From Flavobacterium chryseum (lineage in GTDB: Bacteria > Bacteroidota > Bacteroidia > Flavobacteriales > Flavobacteriaceae), in NCBI RefSeq assembly GCF_004362015.1, contig NZ_SNWW01000009.1, positions 114,886 through 178,885 of the forward strand: a DNA stretch of 64,000 nucleotides. The letters are read 5' to 3'. A program made the translations under genes and the position numbers. This document shows, in pieces, positions 40,517 through 49,474 of this stretch (position 1 is the first letter of the stretch; the number at the start of each line of letters is the position of its first letter). Below the pieces are notes generated by a model that had not been told where the DNA came from, did not search any database, and was given only the letters and a program-made list of their open reading frames with translations.

Positions 40517-40636
40517 GCTCTGATAAAAAATTTGTATTCTGTTTTCCTTGAGTTTCATAAAGCAGTAGAAAAAACAGAAGTTGTTTTACATAAATAGTTG
40601 ATACCTAAAGGAAACTCTTCTTTGCCAAAAGGTTTG

Positions 40637-40666
40637 CAAAATTAATACATTTATTTGTAATAGCAA
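40637..40666 (-). promoter_or_regulatory. Promoter of rpsA
   Basis: On the minus strand TAATTTTG (40637-40644) matches TAnnTTTG and lies 19 bases after a TTG (40664-40666). The leader from here to the ATG is about 110-115 bases, long for this organism, and might carry autoregulation, although no fold is claimed. Confidence 0.6.
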
Positions 40667-40724
40667 AACAATTCTAAATGATTATCAGCCATTTGTTCAG
40701 GAGCAGAAGATTTCTGATTTTTCA

Positions 40725-40801
40725 AGACCTGACATCCCGCTATCCCCTATATCTTTTGCGCCGAACCCCGGCACAAAAGGATGTCAGTTTTATCGGGGCT
40801 A
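40725..40801. repeat. GC-rich palindromic intergenic repeat
   Basis: The outer arms CTGACATCC / GGATGTCAG flank an inner hairpin CTTTTGCGCC / GGCACAAAAG. GGGGATAG-like and CCCCGATA-like words surround it (40725-40801), within an otherwise AT-rich spacer. The G+C content is well above the surrounding DNA. I recall similar elements in other flavobacteria but could not verify this. It lies in the rpsA upstream region. Confidence 0.65.
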
Positions 40802-40912
40802 GATTAGAAAGTTTTATTTTAATTACAAAAAAGAATAAATAATACATCTTCTTAAGCTCAATGACTTTTTAATAAAATCTTTCATTATATAATCAATTTA
40901 TTTTATAAAATA

Positions 40913-40950
40913 AAATCCCCATTTCTAAAAATAAGAAAATGGGGATTATG
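40913..40950 (-). terminator. Intrinsic terminator of the nucleoside permease gene
   Basis: AATCCCCATTT (40914-40924) pairs with AAATGGGGATT (40937-40947) around a 12-base loop, followed on the minus strand by an AT-rich T-containing tract. It is just after the permease stop codon. Confidence 0.7.
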
Positions 40951-40967
40951 TATAAATTATAAGTTTT

Positions 40968-42344
40968 TTAATGACTTAAATTTTCCAATTCCTTTGGATC
41001 ATGCTTGTGTTTAAACAAAACTGCAAAAGCTATTGCAATAACCAAAGCATAAGCTGCAAATGACAACCAGATTGTATGCCAGTCTTTCATTAGAATCGGG
41101 TTTCTAAAAATTCCGTCTGGAGAAATTGAATTTCCCTGGCTTTTTACAAATTCTAACATTTTAGGATTAGTAGTTTCTGTTTGCAAAAATCCAGATAATT
41201 CAATTGTATTACTAAACGATTTTGTAAAGAAACGATCAATAGCCCAACCAGAAGTTAAACTTCCTAAAACTGCTCCTACTCCATTGGTCATCATCATAAA
41301 CAAACCTTGTGCCGATGAACGAATTTTAGAATCGGTATTACTTTCTACAAATAACGAACCTGAAATATTAAAGAAATCAAATGCCATTCCGTAAACGATA
41401 CAAGACATAATAATCATCCATAAGCCACCTACAGGATCTCCAAAAGCAAATAATCCGAAACGTAAAACCCATGCTAACATACTAATTAACATTACTTGTT
41501 TGATTCCAAAACGTCTTAAGAAAAACGGAATTGCCAAGATAAATAAGGTTTCAGAAACCTGAGAGATCGACATAATAATAGTCGAATATTTAATTACGAA
41601 AGAATCTGCATATTTAGGAAAATGCTTGAATTCATCTAAAAATACATCTCCATAAGCATTCGTTAATTGCAATGCACCTCCTAAAAACATAGAAAACACA
41701 AAAAACAATGCCATTTTATAATTTCCAAATAATTTAAAAGCTTCTAAACCTAATGTTTCTACCAATGAAGCATCTTCTTTAGTTAAACGTTGCGGCGCGC
41801 ATTTTGGCAATGTAAAAGCATAAATACCAAGTATTAAAGCTCCTATTCCTGCAATGTAAAACTGATATTCTGTTGCTTTGCTTCCACTTAAATTAGTAAT
41901 CCACATTGCGGCAATAAAACCAATAGTTCCCCAAACACGAATTGGCGGAAAATCTTTTACAATGTTTTTATCATTTAGTTTAAGCGAAGTATACGAAATC
42001 GAATTACTTAAAGCAATTGTTGGCATATAGCAACACATTGCGGCAAACATTACATAAATAAAATTATCCGGTGTAGTTATTTGTGCAATACCAAATAAAA
42101 CTACTGCATATAATATATGTAGAAAACCATACAATTTTTCTGCATTGATCCATCTGTCAGCAATAATTCCGGTAAGAGTGGGCATGAATAAAGAAGCAAT
42201 TCCCATGGTTCCGAAAACAAGACCAAATTGAGTTCCTTCCCAATTTTTAGTTCCAAACCAATAATTTCCAATTGTTATAAGCCAGGCTCCCCAAACAAAA
42301 AATTGAAGAAAGCTCATTATAATCAACCTGTTTTTAATGCCCAT
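40968..42344 (-). CDS. MFS nucleoside:H+ symporter-like permease (NupG/XapB family)
   Basis: 458 residues with twelve membrane helices. It begins IMSFLQFFVWGAWLITIGNYWF, as in the NHS branch of the MFS, with a G-I-I-A-D-R-W loop motif (TGIIADRWINAEKLY, about 60-74). Other family-like segments are FFNISGSLFVESNTDSKIRSSAQGLFMMMTNGVGAVLG. It imports nucleosides by proton symport in the characterised relatives. It lies between cmk and rpsA on the same strand, with 68 bases to cmk, and ends in its own terminator. Confidence 0.85.
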   Translation of the reverse strand: MGIKNRLIIMSFLQFFVWGAWLITIGNYWFGTKNWEGTQFGLVFGTMGIASLFMPTLTGIIADRWINAEKLYGFLHILYAVVLFGIAQITTPDNFIYVMFAAMCCYMPTIALSNSISYTSLKLNDKNIVKDFPPIRVWGTIGFIAAMWITNLSGSKATEYQFYIAGIGALILGIYAFTLPKCAPQRLTKEDASLVETLGLEAFKLFGNYKMALFFVFSMFLGGALQLTNAYGDVFLDEFKHFPKYADSFVIKYSTIIMSISQVSETLFILAIPFFLRRFGIKQVMLISMLAWVLRFGLFAFGDPVGGLWMIIMSCIVYGMAFDFFNISGSLFVESNTDSKIRSSAQGLFMMMTNGVGAVLGSLTSGWAIDRFFTKSFSNTIELSGFLQTETTNPKMLEFVKSQGNSISPDGIFRNPILMKDWHTIWLSFAAYALVIAIAFAVLFKHKHDPKELENLSH

Positions 42345-42412
42345 ATGATGAATTTGTCTTTAAAAATAAATGAAGCGGTAAAACTACCATTAAAAATGAT
42401 ATCTGCAAAAAA

Positions 42413-43105
42413 TTAAACTGTTTTAACAACGTCATTTATTAATTCTAAAACAGTTGAAAACTGTTCTTCTCTTGTTAAATAAGAATTGTCAATTTCAATT
42501 GCGTCATTTGCAATTACTAAAGGAGAATCTTCACGGTGCGTGTCTATATGATCTCTTTCGACTACATTTTTCAAAACGTCTTCGTACGAAACATTGTCAC
42601 CTTTTTGCTGCAATTCATCAAAACGTCTTTGTGCGCGGGTTTCTGCACTTGCTGTCATAAAAATTTTAAGTTCTGCATCCGGAAAAACAACCGTTCCTAT
42701 ATCTCTTCCGTCCATAACAATAGCTTTGTTTTTTCCCATTTCCTGTTGTTGTTCTACTAATTTAGAACGCACTTCAGAAACTTCGGCTACGATACTAACG
42801 AAATTAGAAACCTCAATCGTTCTAATTTGTTTTTCAACATTTTCTCCGTTCAAATACATCTCGCAGAATCCTAAGTCAGCATTCAAATTGAATTCTAATC
42901 GAATATTTGGTAAGGCATCAATAAGGCTTTTTTTATCAAAGAAATCAGTTCCTATCAATTTATTTTGCATTGCAAAAAAAGCTACTGCACGGTACATTGC
43001 ACCAGTATCAACATATACATATCCTAGTTGTTTTGCTAACTGTTTTGCTAATGTGCTCTTTCCTGTTGACGAGAATCCGTCGATTGCAATGGTTATTTTT
43101 TTCAA
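42413..43105 (-). CDS. cmk: (d)CMP kinase
   Basis: 230 residues. The P-loop is IAIDGFSSTGKSTLAKQLAKQLG (residues 4-26), followed by YVDTGAMYRAV. The nucleotide-binding VVMDGRDIGTVVFPDAELKIFMTAS and the lid region RAQRRFDELQQKG are all characteristic of CMP/dCMP kinase. The enzyme phosphorylates CMP and dCMP for nucleotide recycling. It is on the same strand as the L,D-transpeptidase and porQ genes upstream. A long antisense frame on the other strand is a shadow of this gene. Confidence 0.94.
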   Translation of the reverse strand: MKKITIAIDGFSSTGKSTLAKQLAKQLGYVYVDTGAMYRAVAFFAMQNKLIGTDFFDKKSLIDALPNIRLEFNLNADLGFCEMYLNGENVEKQIRTIEVSNFVSIVAEVSEVRSKLVEQQQEMGKNKAIVMDGRDIGTVVFPDAELKIFMTASAETRAQRRFDELQQKGDNVSYEDVLKNVVERDHIDTHREDSPLVIANDAIEIDNSYLTREEQFSTVLELINDVVKTV

Positions 43106-43185
43106 TTGTATGTTTTTAAATTTTCTAAATTCTATTTAATCATAGATACTCATTAGAATATCTGAATTGGTAGCCAATACTGTTG

Positions 43186-43193
43186 CAAATATA
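43186..43193 (-). promoter_or_regulatory. Possible -7 element of cmk
   Basis: On the minus strand TATATTTG (43186-43193) matches TAnnTTTG. The nearest TTG is 26 bases upstream, slightly too far. The leader to the ATG at 43105 is about 75 bases. Confidence 0.35.
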
Positions 43194-43356
43194 ACCATCT
43201 TTCTCCTTATATGAAACATCAAAATAGCAATGAAAACCAATATTAATTAAGGTTCAGAACTGTAACCATGTACAGCTAAAACCTGATTAATAATTTTATT
43301 ATTTTAAAATAATAACTGAGAAACAGAAAATTACCTAAGATTTTAATAGCAATAAA

Positions 43357-43392
43357 AAAAGCAATTCATAATATAATGAATTGCTTTTGATT
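43357..43392 (-). terminator. Intrinsic terminator of the L,D-transpeptidase / porQ unit
   Basis: AAAGCAATTCAT (43358-43369) pairs with ATGAATTGCTTT (43376-43387), and a T-tract follows on the minus strand, just after the L,D-transpeptidase stop codon. Confidence 0.85.
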
Positions 43393-43412
43393 TTTATTTT
43401 TTAAGAAGTATA

Positions 43413-44012
43413 CTAGTAATAGATATCTAAAATGATTTTCGACTTAGAACCATCAATTAGCTTTTCAATTCTTTTAAAGAATGCTTCATTAACCATCGGG
43501 CAGCCATGGCTACGTGAAATATAATGATCTTGTTCATCAAGCGGAACTGCAGAATAGTGATGTAAAACGATTGCTCTTTTTAAAGCATTGTTATTAGTGT
43601 CATCTAAACCGGTTAATCTGTAAGCTTTTCCAAAAATTCCTTTATAGCACTTTTCAATAGAATATCTGCCCAATGAAGTGCAATTTGAATTTGGTTCATT
43701 GCTAAATTTCAATTCGCCGCCAATTCCTGTTTCAGAACCTGATCCGTGCGCTACAAGCCCTTGATCTAAGATTTTATCGTTTACTAAGTCGTAAACAAAA
43801 AAACGATTTTTACCTGATTTTATTCGCATGTCCACTAAAAAAGCAATTTTAGTGTTGTAGTTAGAGCCAGCTGCAATCTTCTCTTTTACTACGTTTATCT
43901 GATTGTTAAATCTTACGATTTCAGCATCAGTTAAATTTTCATCTTTAAAATTTAATTTTGAGGTATTAAAAAAACCTACAGTAACAAATAGAATCAAATA
44001 AAATATCTTCAT
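43413..44012 (-). CDS. Murein L,D-transpeptidase catalytic-domain protein
   Basis: 199 residues with an N-terminal hydrophobic segment (about 1-18) that is a signal peptide or anchor. The catalytic region is AIVLHHYSAVPLDEQDHYISRSHGCPMVNEAFF: His151/152, His169, Gly170 and the nucleophile Cys171, the HX14-17(S/T)HGC pattern of YkuD-type enzymes. It would make 3-3 cross-links or attach proteins to peptidoglycan. It begins 12 bases after the porQ stop codon and is followed by a terminator, so it is probably co-transcribed with porQ. Confidence 0.88.
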   Translation of the reverse strand: MKIFYLILFVTVGFFNTSKLNFKDENLTDAEIVRFNNQINVVKEKIAAGSNYNTKIAFLVDMRIKSGKNRFFVYDLVNDKILDQGLVAHGSGSETGIGGELKFSNEPNSNCTSLGRYSIEKCYKGIFGKAYRLTGLDDTNNNALKRAIVLHHYSAVPLDEQDHYISRSHGCPMVNEAFFKRIEKLIDGSKSKIILDIYY

Positions 44013-44024
44013 AAAATTACCTAA

Positions 44025-45044
44025 TTATTGAAAGTTTAAAATTAGTCCAAAAAGACTCGAATTGCCTGCTAATGTATATCGTGAATATGAATAATTAAAT
44101 TTTAATTTGTTGATTCTCAAACCAAATCCCAAAGAAATCCCGGAGAAATTGCGCTGATCATCTATTCTTAATTCTTCTGCTCTTCTAAAATTATAACCTA
44201 AACGCAAATTGACTGCTTTTTTCGGAAAAAGTTCTACACCTAAAACTACGTGTCTTAAAGCATTATTTACAAAAGAAACCTTTTCTTCACTTGTTGTTCC
44301 GTCGATATTGGTTTCACCACGAACCGGATTTGAAAAAGAAACTTTCCACTGCTGTAAATTATCTAAAGATAGATGCCAACGTATAGGCACATGCTCTAAT
44401 TCTTGTGATACTCCTGCAATGATTTCAAGTGGTAATTTTTCATGAATTCCTGAATATGTCGTAAATTGAGTACCTACATTTCTGATTACCAAAGCCAAAT
44501 TTACACTATTTTTTGGAATTTCATACATAATTCCCACATCAATTGCACCACCAATAGAATTATAACTTTCTAATGTCGAAGTTATTAGCTTAGCACTAGC
44601 TCCAATATGAAGATCTGTAAAAGGAATATTATATGCGTAACCCAGAGAAAATGCGGCTTCACTTCCGGTAAAATCTGAAGTTGCCTGTCCGTTTTCATCA
44701 TAACCTTCAAATGATCCGTAATTTATATAACTTATTCCGGCGTAAAAAGTTTGAACGTGTCTGTCGTAAGTATAAGCATAAGAAGCAGTTCCATAAGAAG
44801 CCTCTCCATAATAACTTCCATAATTCATGGCCAGATGATTATCCATATCTTCGTTTAAAGTTGCCGGATTAAACATGACCTGATTAACATCTTCATCATA
44901 AATCGTTATTGTCTTTCCTCCCAACGCTGCCTGCCTTGGTGAAGTCGTTAAATTTAGAAACTGATAGGTGTAACGCCCTCCAATTTGTCCGTAAGAAACC
45001 GAGCAAATTAGTATTATATAAAGTAAAACAAATTGTTTTAACAT
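44025..45044 (-). CDS. porQ: Type IX secretion system protein PorQ
   Basis: 339 residues with a signal peptide (about 1-19, ending VSYG). The PorQ signature QIGGRYTYQFLNLTTSPRQAALGGKTITIYDEDVNQVMFNPATLNEDMDN comes first. A series of amphipathic beta-strands follows to the final YTLAGNSSLFGLILNF, as in outer-membrane barrels ending in Phe (here Phe-Gln). PorQ is a T9SS component at the outer membrane, needed in some species for attachment of sorted proteins. The rest of the por genes are not in this window. Confidence 0.9.
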   Translation of the reverse strand: MLKQFVLLYIILICSVSYGQIGGRYTYQFLNLTTSPRQAALGGKTITIYDEDVNQVMFNPATLNEDMDNHLAMNYGSYYGEASYGTASYAYTYDRHVQTFYAGISYINYGSFEGYDENGQATSDFTGSEAAFSLGYAYNIPFTDLHIGASAKLITSTLESYNSIGGAIDVGIMYEIPKNSVNLALVIRNVGTQFTTYSGIHEKLPLEIIAGVSQELEHVPIRWHLSLDNLQQWKVSFSNPVRGETNIDGTTSEEKVSFVNNALRHVVLGVELFPKKAVNLRLGYNFRRAEELRIDDQRNFSGISLGFGLRINKLKFNYSYSRYTLAGNSSLFGLILNFQ

Positions 45045-45082
45045 ACTTTTGGTGGCGTTCTCATATGGTAATAACGCAAATA

Positions 45083-45090
45083 CAAATATA
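45083..45090 (-). promoter_or_regulatory. -7 element of porQ
   Basis: TATATTTG on the minus strand (45083-45090) matches TAnnTTTG, about 38 bases before the start codon of porQ. No good TTG lies at the expected distance. Confidence 0.4.
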
Positions 45091-45183
45091 AAATTATATA
45101 ATTTAAAAAATAAATTTTATAACTATCTAAAATTCAACTAATATGCAGAATTAAAAATTTTAAATCGTTCATAAATGTCAAAA

Positions 45184-45224
45184 AAAATTCCAAATCCCAA
45201 TTTGATAATTGGAATTTGGATTTT
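45184..45224. repeat. ATTCCAAAT-family palindromic repeat / terminator, copy 3
   Basis: AAAATTCCAAATCCCAATT (45184-45202) pairs imperfectly with AATTGGAATTTGGATTTT (45207-45224). It lies just after the lon stop codon on the minus strand, so it probably serves as the terminator of lon. Confidence 0.65.
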
Positions 45225-45248
45225 AGATATTGAAATTAAAGTTGAAGT

Positions 45249-47702
45249 TTACTTTAACTGTTTTGCATTTTTTACATTTTGATCTGTTAAAGCCAAGGCT
45301 AAAACTTCGCTCATTTCTTTTACATAATGAAACGTCAAACCTTCTAAATATTCGGCTTTAATTTCATCAATGTCACTTTTGTTTTCGTGACATAAAATGA
45401 TTTCTTTGATGTTAGCTCTTTTAGCTGCTAAGATTTTTTCTTTGATTCCGCCAACTGGTAAAACTTTACCGCGAAGTGTTATTTCACCTGTCATCGCTAA
45501 ACTTTTCTTAACCTTCTTTTGAGTCAATAAAGAAACTAATGAGGTTAACATTGCAATACCTGCACTTGGTCCGTCTTTTGGTGTTGCACCTTCAGGAACA
45601 TGTAAATGAATATTATATTTTTGGAATAATTCTACGCCAAGTCCTAACTTTTTGGCATTTGCTTTAATGTATTCTAAAGCAATTGTAGCCGATTCTTTCA
45701 TGACGTTTCCAAGATTTCCTGTAATGGTCAAAGAACCTTTTCCTTCAGAAATTAAAGATTCTATAAATAAAATATCTCCACCAACACTAGTCCAGGCTAA
45801 ACCTGTAACTACTCCGGCAATATCATTATTTTCATATTTGTCACGTTCTAGTCTTGGTACGCCTAAAACAGTCACAATATCTTCGTCAGTAACCTTTTTA
45901 TTATACTCCTCTTCCATCGCAACTGCTTTTGCAGCATTACGAATTACCTGAGCAATTTTAGTTTCTAAATTACGAACACCAGATTCACGTGTATAACCTT
46001 CAACAATTTTCTCTAATTGTTTTTTTCCAATCGTTAAATCTTTGCTTGTTAATCCGTGTGCTTCTAATTGTTTTGGAAAAAGGTGTCTTTTTGCAATTTC
46101 TACTTTTTCTTCAATAGTATAACCTGACATTTTGATTACTTCCATTCTGTCACGCAATGCGGGTTGAATTGCCGCCATATTGTTTGACGTTGCAATAAAC
46201 ATCACTTTAGATAAATCATACCCCATTTCTAGGAAGTTATCATAAAATGAACTGTTTTGTTCCGGGTCTAAAACTTCTAATAAGGCAGAAGAAGGATCGC
46301 CACTATTTCCGCTTGATAATTTATCGATTTCATCTAATATAAAAACAGGATTTGAAGTTCCTGCTTTTTTCAAACTCTGAATAATTCGGCCTGGCATGGC
46401 ACCGATATAGGTTTTTCTGTGTCCGCGAATCTCAGCTTCATCACGCAAACCACCTAACGATATACGAACATACTCACGGCCTAAAGCTTCGGCAACAGAA
46501 CGCCCAATAGATGTTTTACCAACTCCCGGAGGACCTGTTAAACAAATAATTGGCGATTTCATATCGTTACGAAGTTTTAAAACTGCCAAATGTTCTACCA
46601 TTCTTTTCTTAACTTCTTCAAGTCCAAAATGATCTTTATCTAATATTTTCTGAGCATATTTTAAATCAAATTTATCTTTAGAATATTCGCCCCAAGGCAA
46701 TTCTAAAAACAATTCTAAATAGTTACGCTGAATTCCAAAATCTGGAGATTGTGGGTTCATTCTACGCATTTTAGACAATTCTTTTTCGAAATGTTTTTGC
46801 GTTTTTTCGTCCCATTTTTTGGTTTTGGCCTTAATGCCCATTTCGTCCATTTCTTCTTCCTGCGAAACCCCTCCCAATTCTTCCTGAATGGTTTTCATTT
46901 GCTGATGAAGAAAATATTCGCGTTGTTGCTGGTCTAAATCAAAACGAACTTTTGACTGAATGTCATTTTTCAATTCTAATTTTTGCAACTCTACGTTCAT
47001 ATAACGCAGGGTTTCAAGCGCTCTGTCTTTTAGTCCGTTTATCGATAAAAGACCTTGTTTTTCTTTTACGGATAAATTCATATTAGAAGAAACAAAATTG
47101 ATTAAAAACGATTGGCTTTCAATGTTTTTGATCGCAAAGGTGGCTTCTGAAGGAATGTTTGGACTTTCTTTTATAATTTGAATGGCCAGCTCTTTTACAG
47201 AATCTAAAATTGCTGTAAATTCTGTGTCATTTTCGTCAGGACGTTCTTCTGAAACTTCTTTAATAGTTGCCGTAATATAAGGCTCTTCTGAAACTACTTC
47301 ATTAATTTCAAAACGTTTTTTTCCTTGCAGAATGACGGTAACATTTCCATCAGGCATTTTTAAAACACGCAGAATTCTTGCTACAGTCCCTATTTTATGA
47401 ATATCTTCTTTTGAAGGATCTTCGTCTTCTTCATTTATTTGAGAAACTACACCAATAATCTTTCCGGCGGCATTAGCATCATTTATCAATTTTATCGATT
47501 TATCTCTTCCAGCAGAAATCGGAATAACTACTCCAGGAAATAAAACGGTATTACGTAAAGGTAAAATTGGCAACGAAAGCGGAAGCTCTTCATTGTTCAT
47601 TTCCTCTTCGTCTTCTGGAGTTAATAATGGAATTAATTCTGCTTCTGAATCAAATTCCTGAAGTGACAGATTGTCAATAGTAAGTATTTTATGATTTGAC
47701 AT
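45249..47702 (-). CDS. lon: ATP-dependent protease Lon
   Basis: 817 residues, full length. The N-terminal LON domain begins LPILPLRNTVLFPGVVIPI, then a long helical region. The Walker A motif GPPGVGKTS and Walker B FILDEIDKL mark the AAA+ module. The C-terminal Ser-Lys dyad is Ser713 in DGPSAGIAM and Lys756 in GGIKEKILAA. Lon degrades misfolded and regulatory proteins. It is followed by a repeat-type terminator and then porQ. Confidence 0.96.
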   Translation of the reverse strand: MSNHKILTIDNLSLQEFDSEAELIPLLTPEDEEEMNNEELPLSLPILPLRNTVLFPGVVIPISAGRDKSIKLINDANAAGKIIGVVSQINEEDEDPSKEDIHKIGTVARILRVLKMPDGNVTVILQGKKRFEINEVVSEEPYITATIKEVSEERPDENDTEFTAILDSVKELAIQIIKESPNIPSEATFAIKNIESQSFLINFVSSNMNLSVKEKQGLLSINGLKDRALETLRYMNVELQKLELKNDIQSKVRFDLDQQQREYFLHQQMKTIQEELGGVSQEEEMDEMGIKAKTKKWDEKTQKHFEKELSKMRRMNPQSPDFGIQRNYLELFLELPWGEYSKDKFDLKYAQKILDKDHFGLEEVKKRMVEHLAVLKLRNDMKSPIICLTGPPGVGKTSIGRSVAEALGREYVRISLGGLRDEAEIRGHRKTYIGAMPGRIIQSLKKAGTSNPVFILDEIDKLSSGNSGDPSSALLEVLDPEQNSSFYDNFLEMGYDLSKVMFIATSNNMAAIQPALRDRMEVIKMSGYTIEEKVEIAKRHLFPKQLEAHGLTSKDLTIGKKQLEKIVEGYTRESGVRNLETKIAQVIRNAAKAVAMEEEYNKKVTDEDIVTVLGVPRLERDKYENNDIAGVVTGLAWTSVGGDILFIESLISEGKGSLTITGNLGNVMKESATIALEYIKANAKKLGLGVELFQKYNIHLHVPEGATPKDGPSAGIAMLTSLVSLLTQKKVKKSLAMTGEITLRGKVLPVGGIKEKILAAKRANIKEIILCHENKSDIDEIKAEYLEGLTFHYVKEMSEVLALALTDQNVKNAKQLK

Positions 47703-47910
47703 AATAATATATAAGTCTTTTTGTCATTAAAAGTTTAATCCTAATTGTATTTGCTGACTTAAATATTAACGTTTTTATAAAAACTATAATAAGTGTTTCA
47801 TTTACAAGATAGATCGTAAAAATAGACAATCATTGTGCCAAATGCAAAAGAGTGTGCTTTGAAATTTAGTTTTTAATACTTAATATTTATAACACAAAGA
47901 AAAACAAAGC

Positions 47911-47946
47911 ATAAAAAAAACCGAAATTACTTTCAGGTTTTTTTTA
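47911..47946 (-). terminator. Intrinsic terminator of the lipoprotein gene, possibly bidirectional
   Basis: AACCTGAAA pairs with TTTCGGTT with one imperfect position, flanked by T-tracts on both strands. Confidence 0.65.
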
Positions 47947-47960
47947 TTTTTTTAATACAA

Positions 47961-48662
47961 TTAATTTAATTTATAAGAAACCAATTCAGAAGATGAATCA
48001 TTAAAAGAAAACTTAATGACACCAACACCTTTTGCAATCAAATATTCTGCTTCTGTTGAACCAGCACTTTGTCCTTCTAATGAAGTTTCTAATTTTAGTT
48101 TAAATTTGATAACATCTTTATAAGTAACATTTTTGATAGAAGCTGTTATTCCTTTCTCTAAAATTGTTCCAGTATATTTAACATTCATTTTTATAACAGG
48201 AATTCCAGGATAATCAATTGTAGTAGTTTGTGTATAAGTTCCTGTCCATGTTTTATTTACTTCTAAATAATCTTTAAAGAAAACAAATTCATATCCGCTA
48301 ATTTTACTTGAGATACCGTTGGCGTTACTTACAATATCATCTAGTTTAATAAAATAATCTCCTTGTACTTTTTTAAGTGAAGCTGTAGCAGAAGCTGTAA
48401 CGTCAGTATTTGCTGAGAAAAATTTATCAAATTTAAAATAGGTCTCTCCATTTATTTTTTCTGAACTAATAATTTTCATAGTAGTTTCAGAACCACCTTG
48501 GTTTAAAACCCATTGATTGCTAATTGCAGTTGGCCAATAATCTCCTGTTGATACTTCTGGAGTTTCTTCATTAGTAGGATTATCAGTATCGCTAGAACAA
48601 GAAACGAATAACGATGTTGACATAAATAATGCCACTAAAGCAATGCTTTTTAATTTTTTCAT
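47961..48662 (-). CDS. Uncharacterised lipoprotein
   Basis: 233 residues. The signal peptide ends with the lipobox LFVSC (Cys22) and is followed by SSDTDNPTNEETPEV, an acidic linker like that of surface-exposed Bacteroidota lipoproteins. The mature part is rich in Thr, Ser and Lys, with predominantly beta-like sequence (SNQWVLNQGG, YFKFDKFFS, GYEFVFFKDYLEVNKTWTG). No family is recognised. It is alone, with a candidate -7 element TATTTTTG on the minus strand at 48689-48696. Confidence 0.75.
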   Translation of the reverse strand: MKKLKSIALVALFMSTSLFVSCSSDTDNPTNEETPEVSTGDYWPTAISNQWVLNQGGSETTMKIISSEKINGETYFKFDKFFSANTDVTASATASLKKVQGDYFIKLDDIVSNANGISSKISGYEFVFFKDYLEVNKTWTGTYTQTTTIDYPGIPVIKMNVKYTGTILEKGITASIKNVTYKDVIKFKLKLETSLEGQSAGSTEAEYLIAKGVGVIKFSFNDSSSELVSYKLN

Positions 48663-48919
48663 AGTTTTAAATTTTGTTTTTAGTTCTCCAAAAATAATAA
48701 AATCATTGGCATTATTTTAACATTTTTTAACAAATGAATTCTTAAAATCAATATTCACAGTTAGTTTATTCATTATCAAATTATTAGCTTTAATTTTAAA
48801 ATAGCGATCTTAAAATGACGGTTACTTTTAAAGTTCTTTTAATTAATTTTAAAAAAATAATCAAAAACTGTAACATCTTCAAAAAAGCAAAGTCATTATA
48901 AAAAACTAGCAACCATTAC

Positions 48920-49474
48920 TTGAGTACAACCAATCAAAATATCGAAGAATTAATTGCGCTTTGTAAAACAAATAATCAGAAAGCGCAATTTGAAGTTTAC
49001 AACCGTTACTGTAAAGCCATGTACAATGTGGCTTACAGAATCGTAAAAGATGAACATTTTGCACAAGACGTCATGCAGGAAGGTTTTTTGAAGGCTTTTA
49101 CAAAAATTAACGATTATAAACAGGAAGTCGCATTTGGAGCATGGCTTAAAAAAATCATTATCAATTATAGTATTGATTTTTATAAAAAGAACAATGCTTT
49201 TCAGATGGAAGACATCAACAAAACGCTTTATAAAATAGAAGAAAATGATAGTTTCTTTTCTGAAAATATAGATCTGGATTACCTTAAAGTGAAACAGGTT
49301 TTAGAAGCCATTTCAGATTTAAAAGATAATTATCGGATGGTTTTGACACTATTTTATATTGAAGGTTACGATCAGGAAGAGATCAGCGAAATCTTAAATA
49401 TTAGTTATGCCAATTGCAGGACGACATTAAGCAGAGCTAAAGAAAGTTTACGAAAAAAATTAGAGAGTATATGA
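48920..49474 (+). CDS. ECF-type RNA polymerase sigma factor with a TTG start codon
   Basis: 184 residues. The start is TTG at 48920; the first in-frame ATG is deep inside region 2, so TTG is the only reasonable start. Region 2 is NNQKAQFEVYNRYCKAMYNVAYRIVKDEHFAQDVMQEGFLKAFTKI. The helix that recognises the -10 element is FGAWLKKIIINYSIDFYKK. Region 4 includes YRMVLTLFYIEGYDQEEISEILNISYANCRTTLSRAKE. The stop overlaps the next ATG (ATGA), linking it to a membrane protein that may be its anti-sigma factor. Confidence 0.9.
   Translation: MSTTNQNIEELIALCKTNNQKAQFEVYNRYCKAMYNVAYRIVKDEHFAQDVMQEGFLKAFTKINDYKQEVAFGAWLKKIIINYSIDFYKKNNAFQMEDINKTLYKIEENDSFFSENIDLDYLKVKQVLEAISDLKDNYRMVLTLFYIEGYDQEEISEILNISYANCRTTLSRAKESLRKKLESI

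Noticed and set aside
42594..43139. 181-codon open frame antisense to cmk
   Set aside because: It mirrors the strongly conserved cmk gene and has no recognisable motif; the P-loop gene on the minus strand is the real one.
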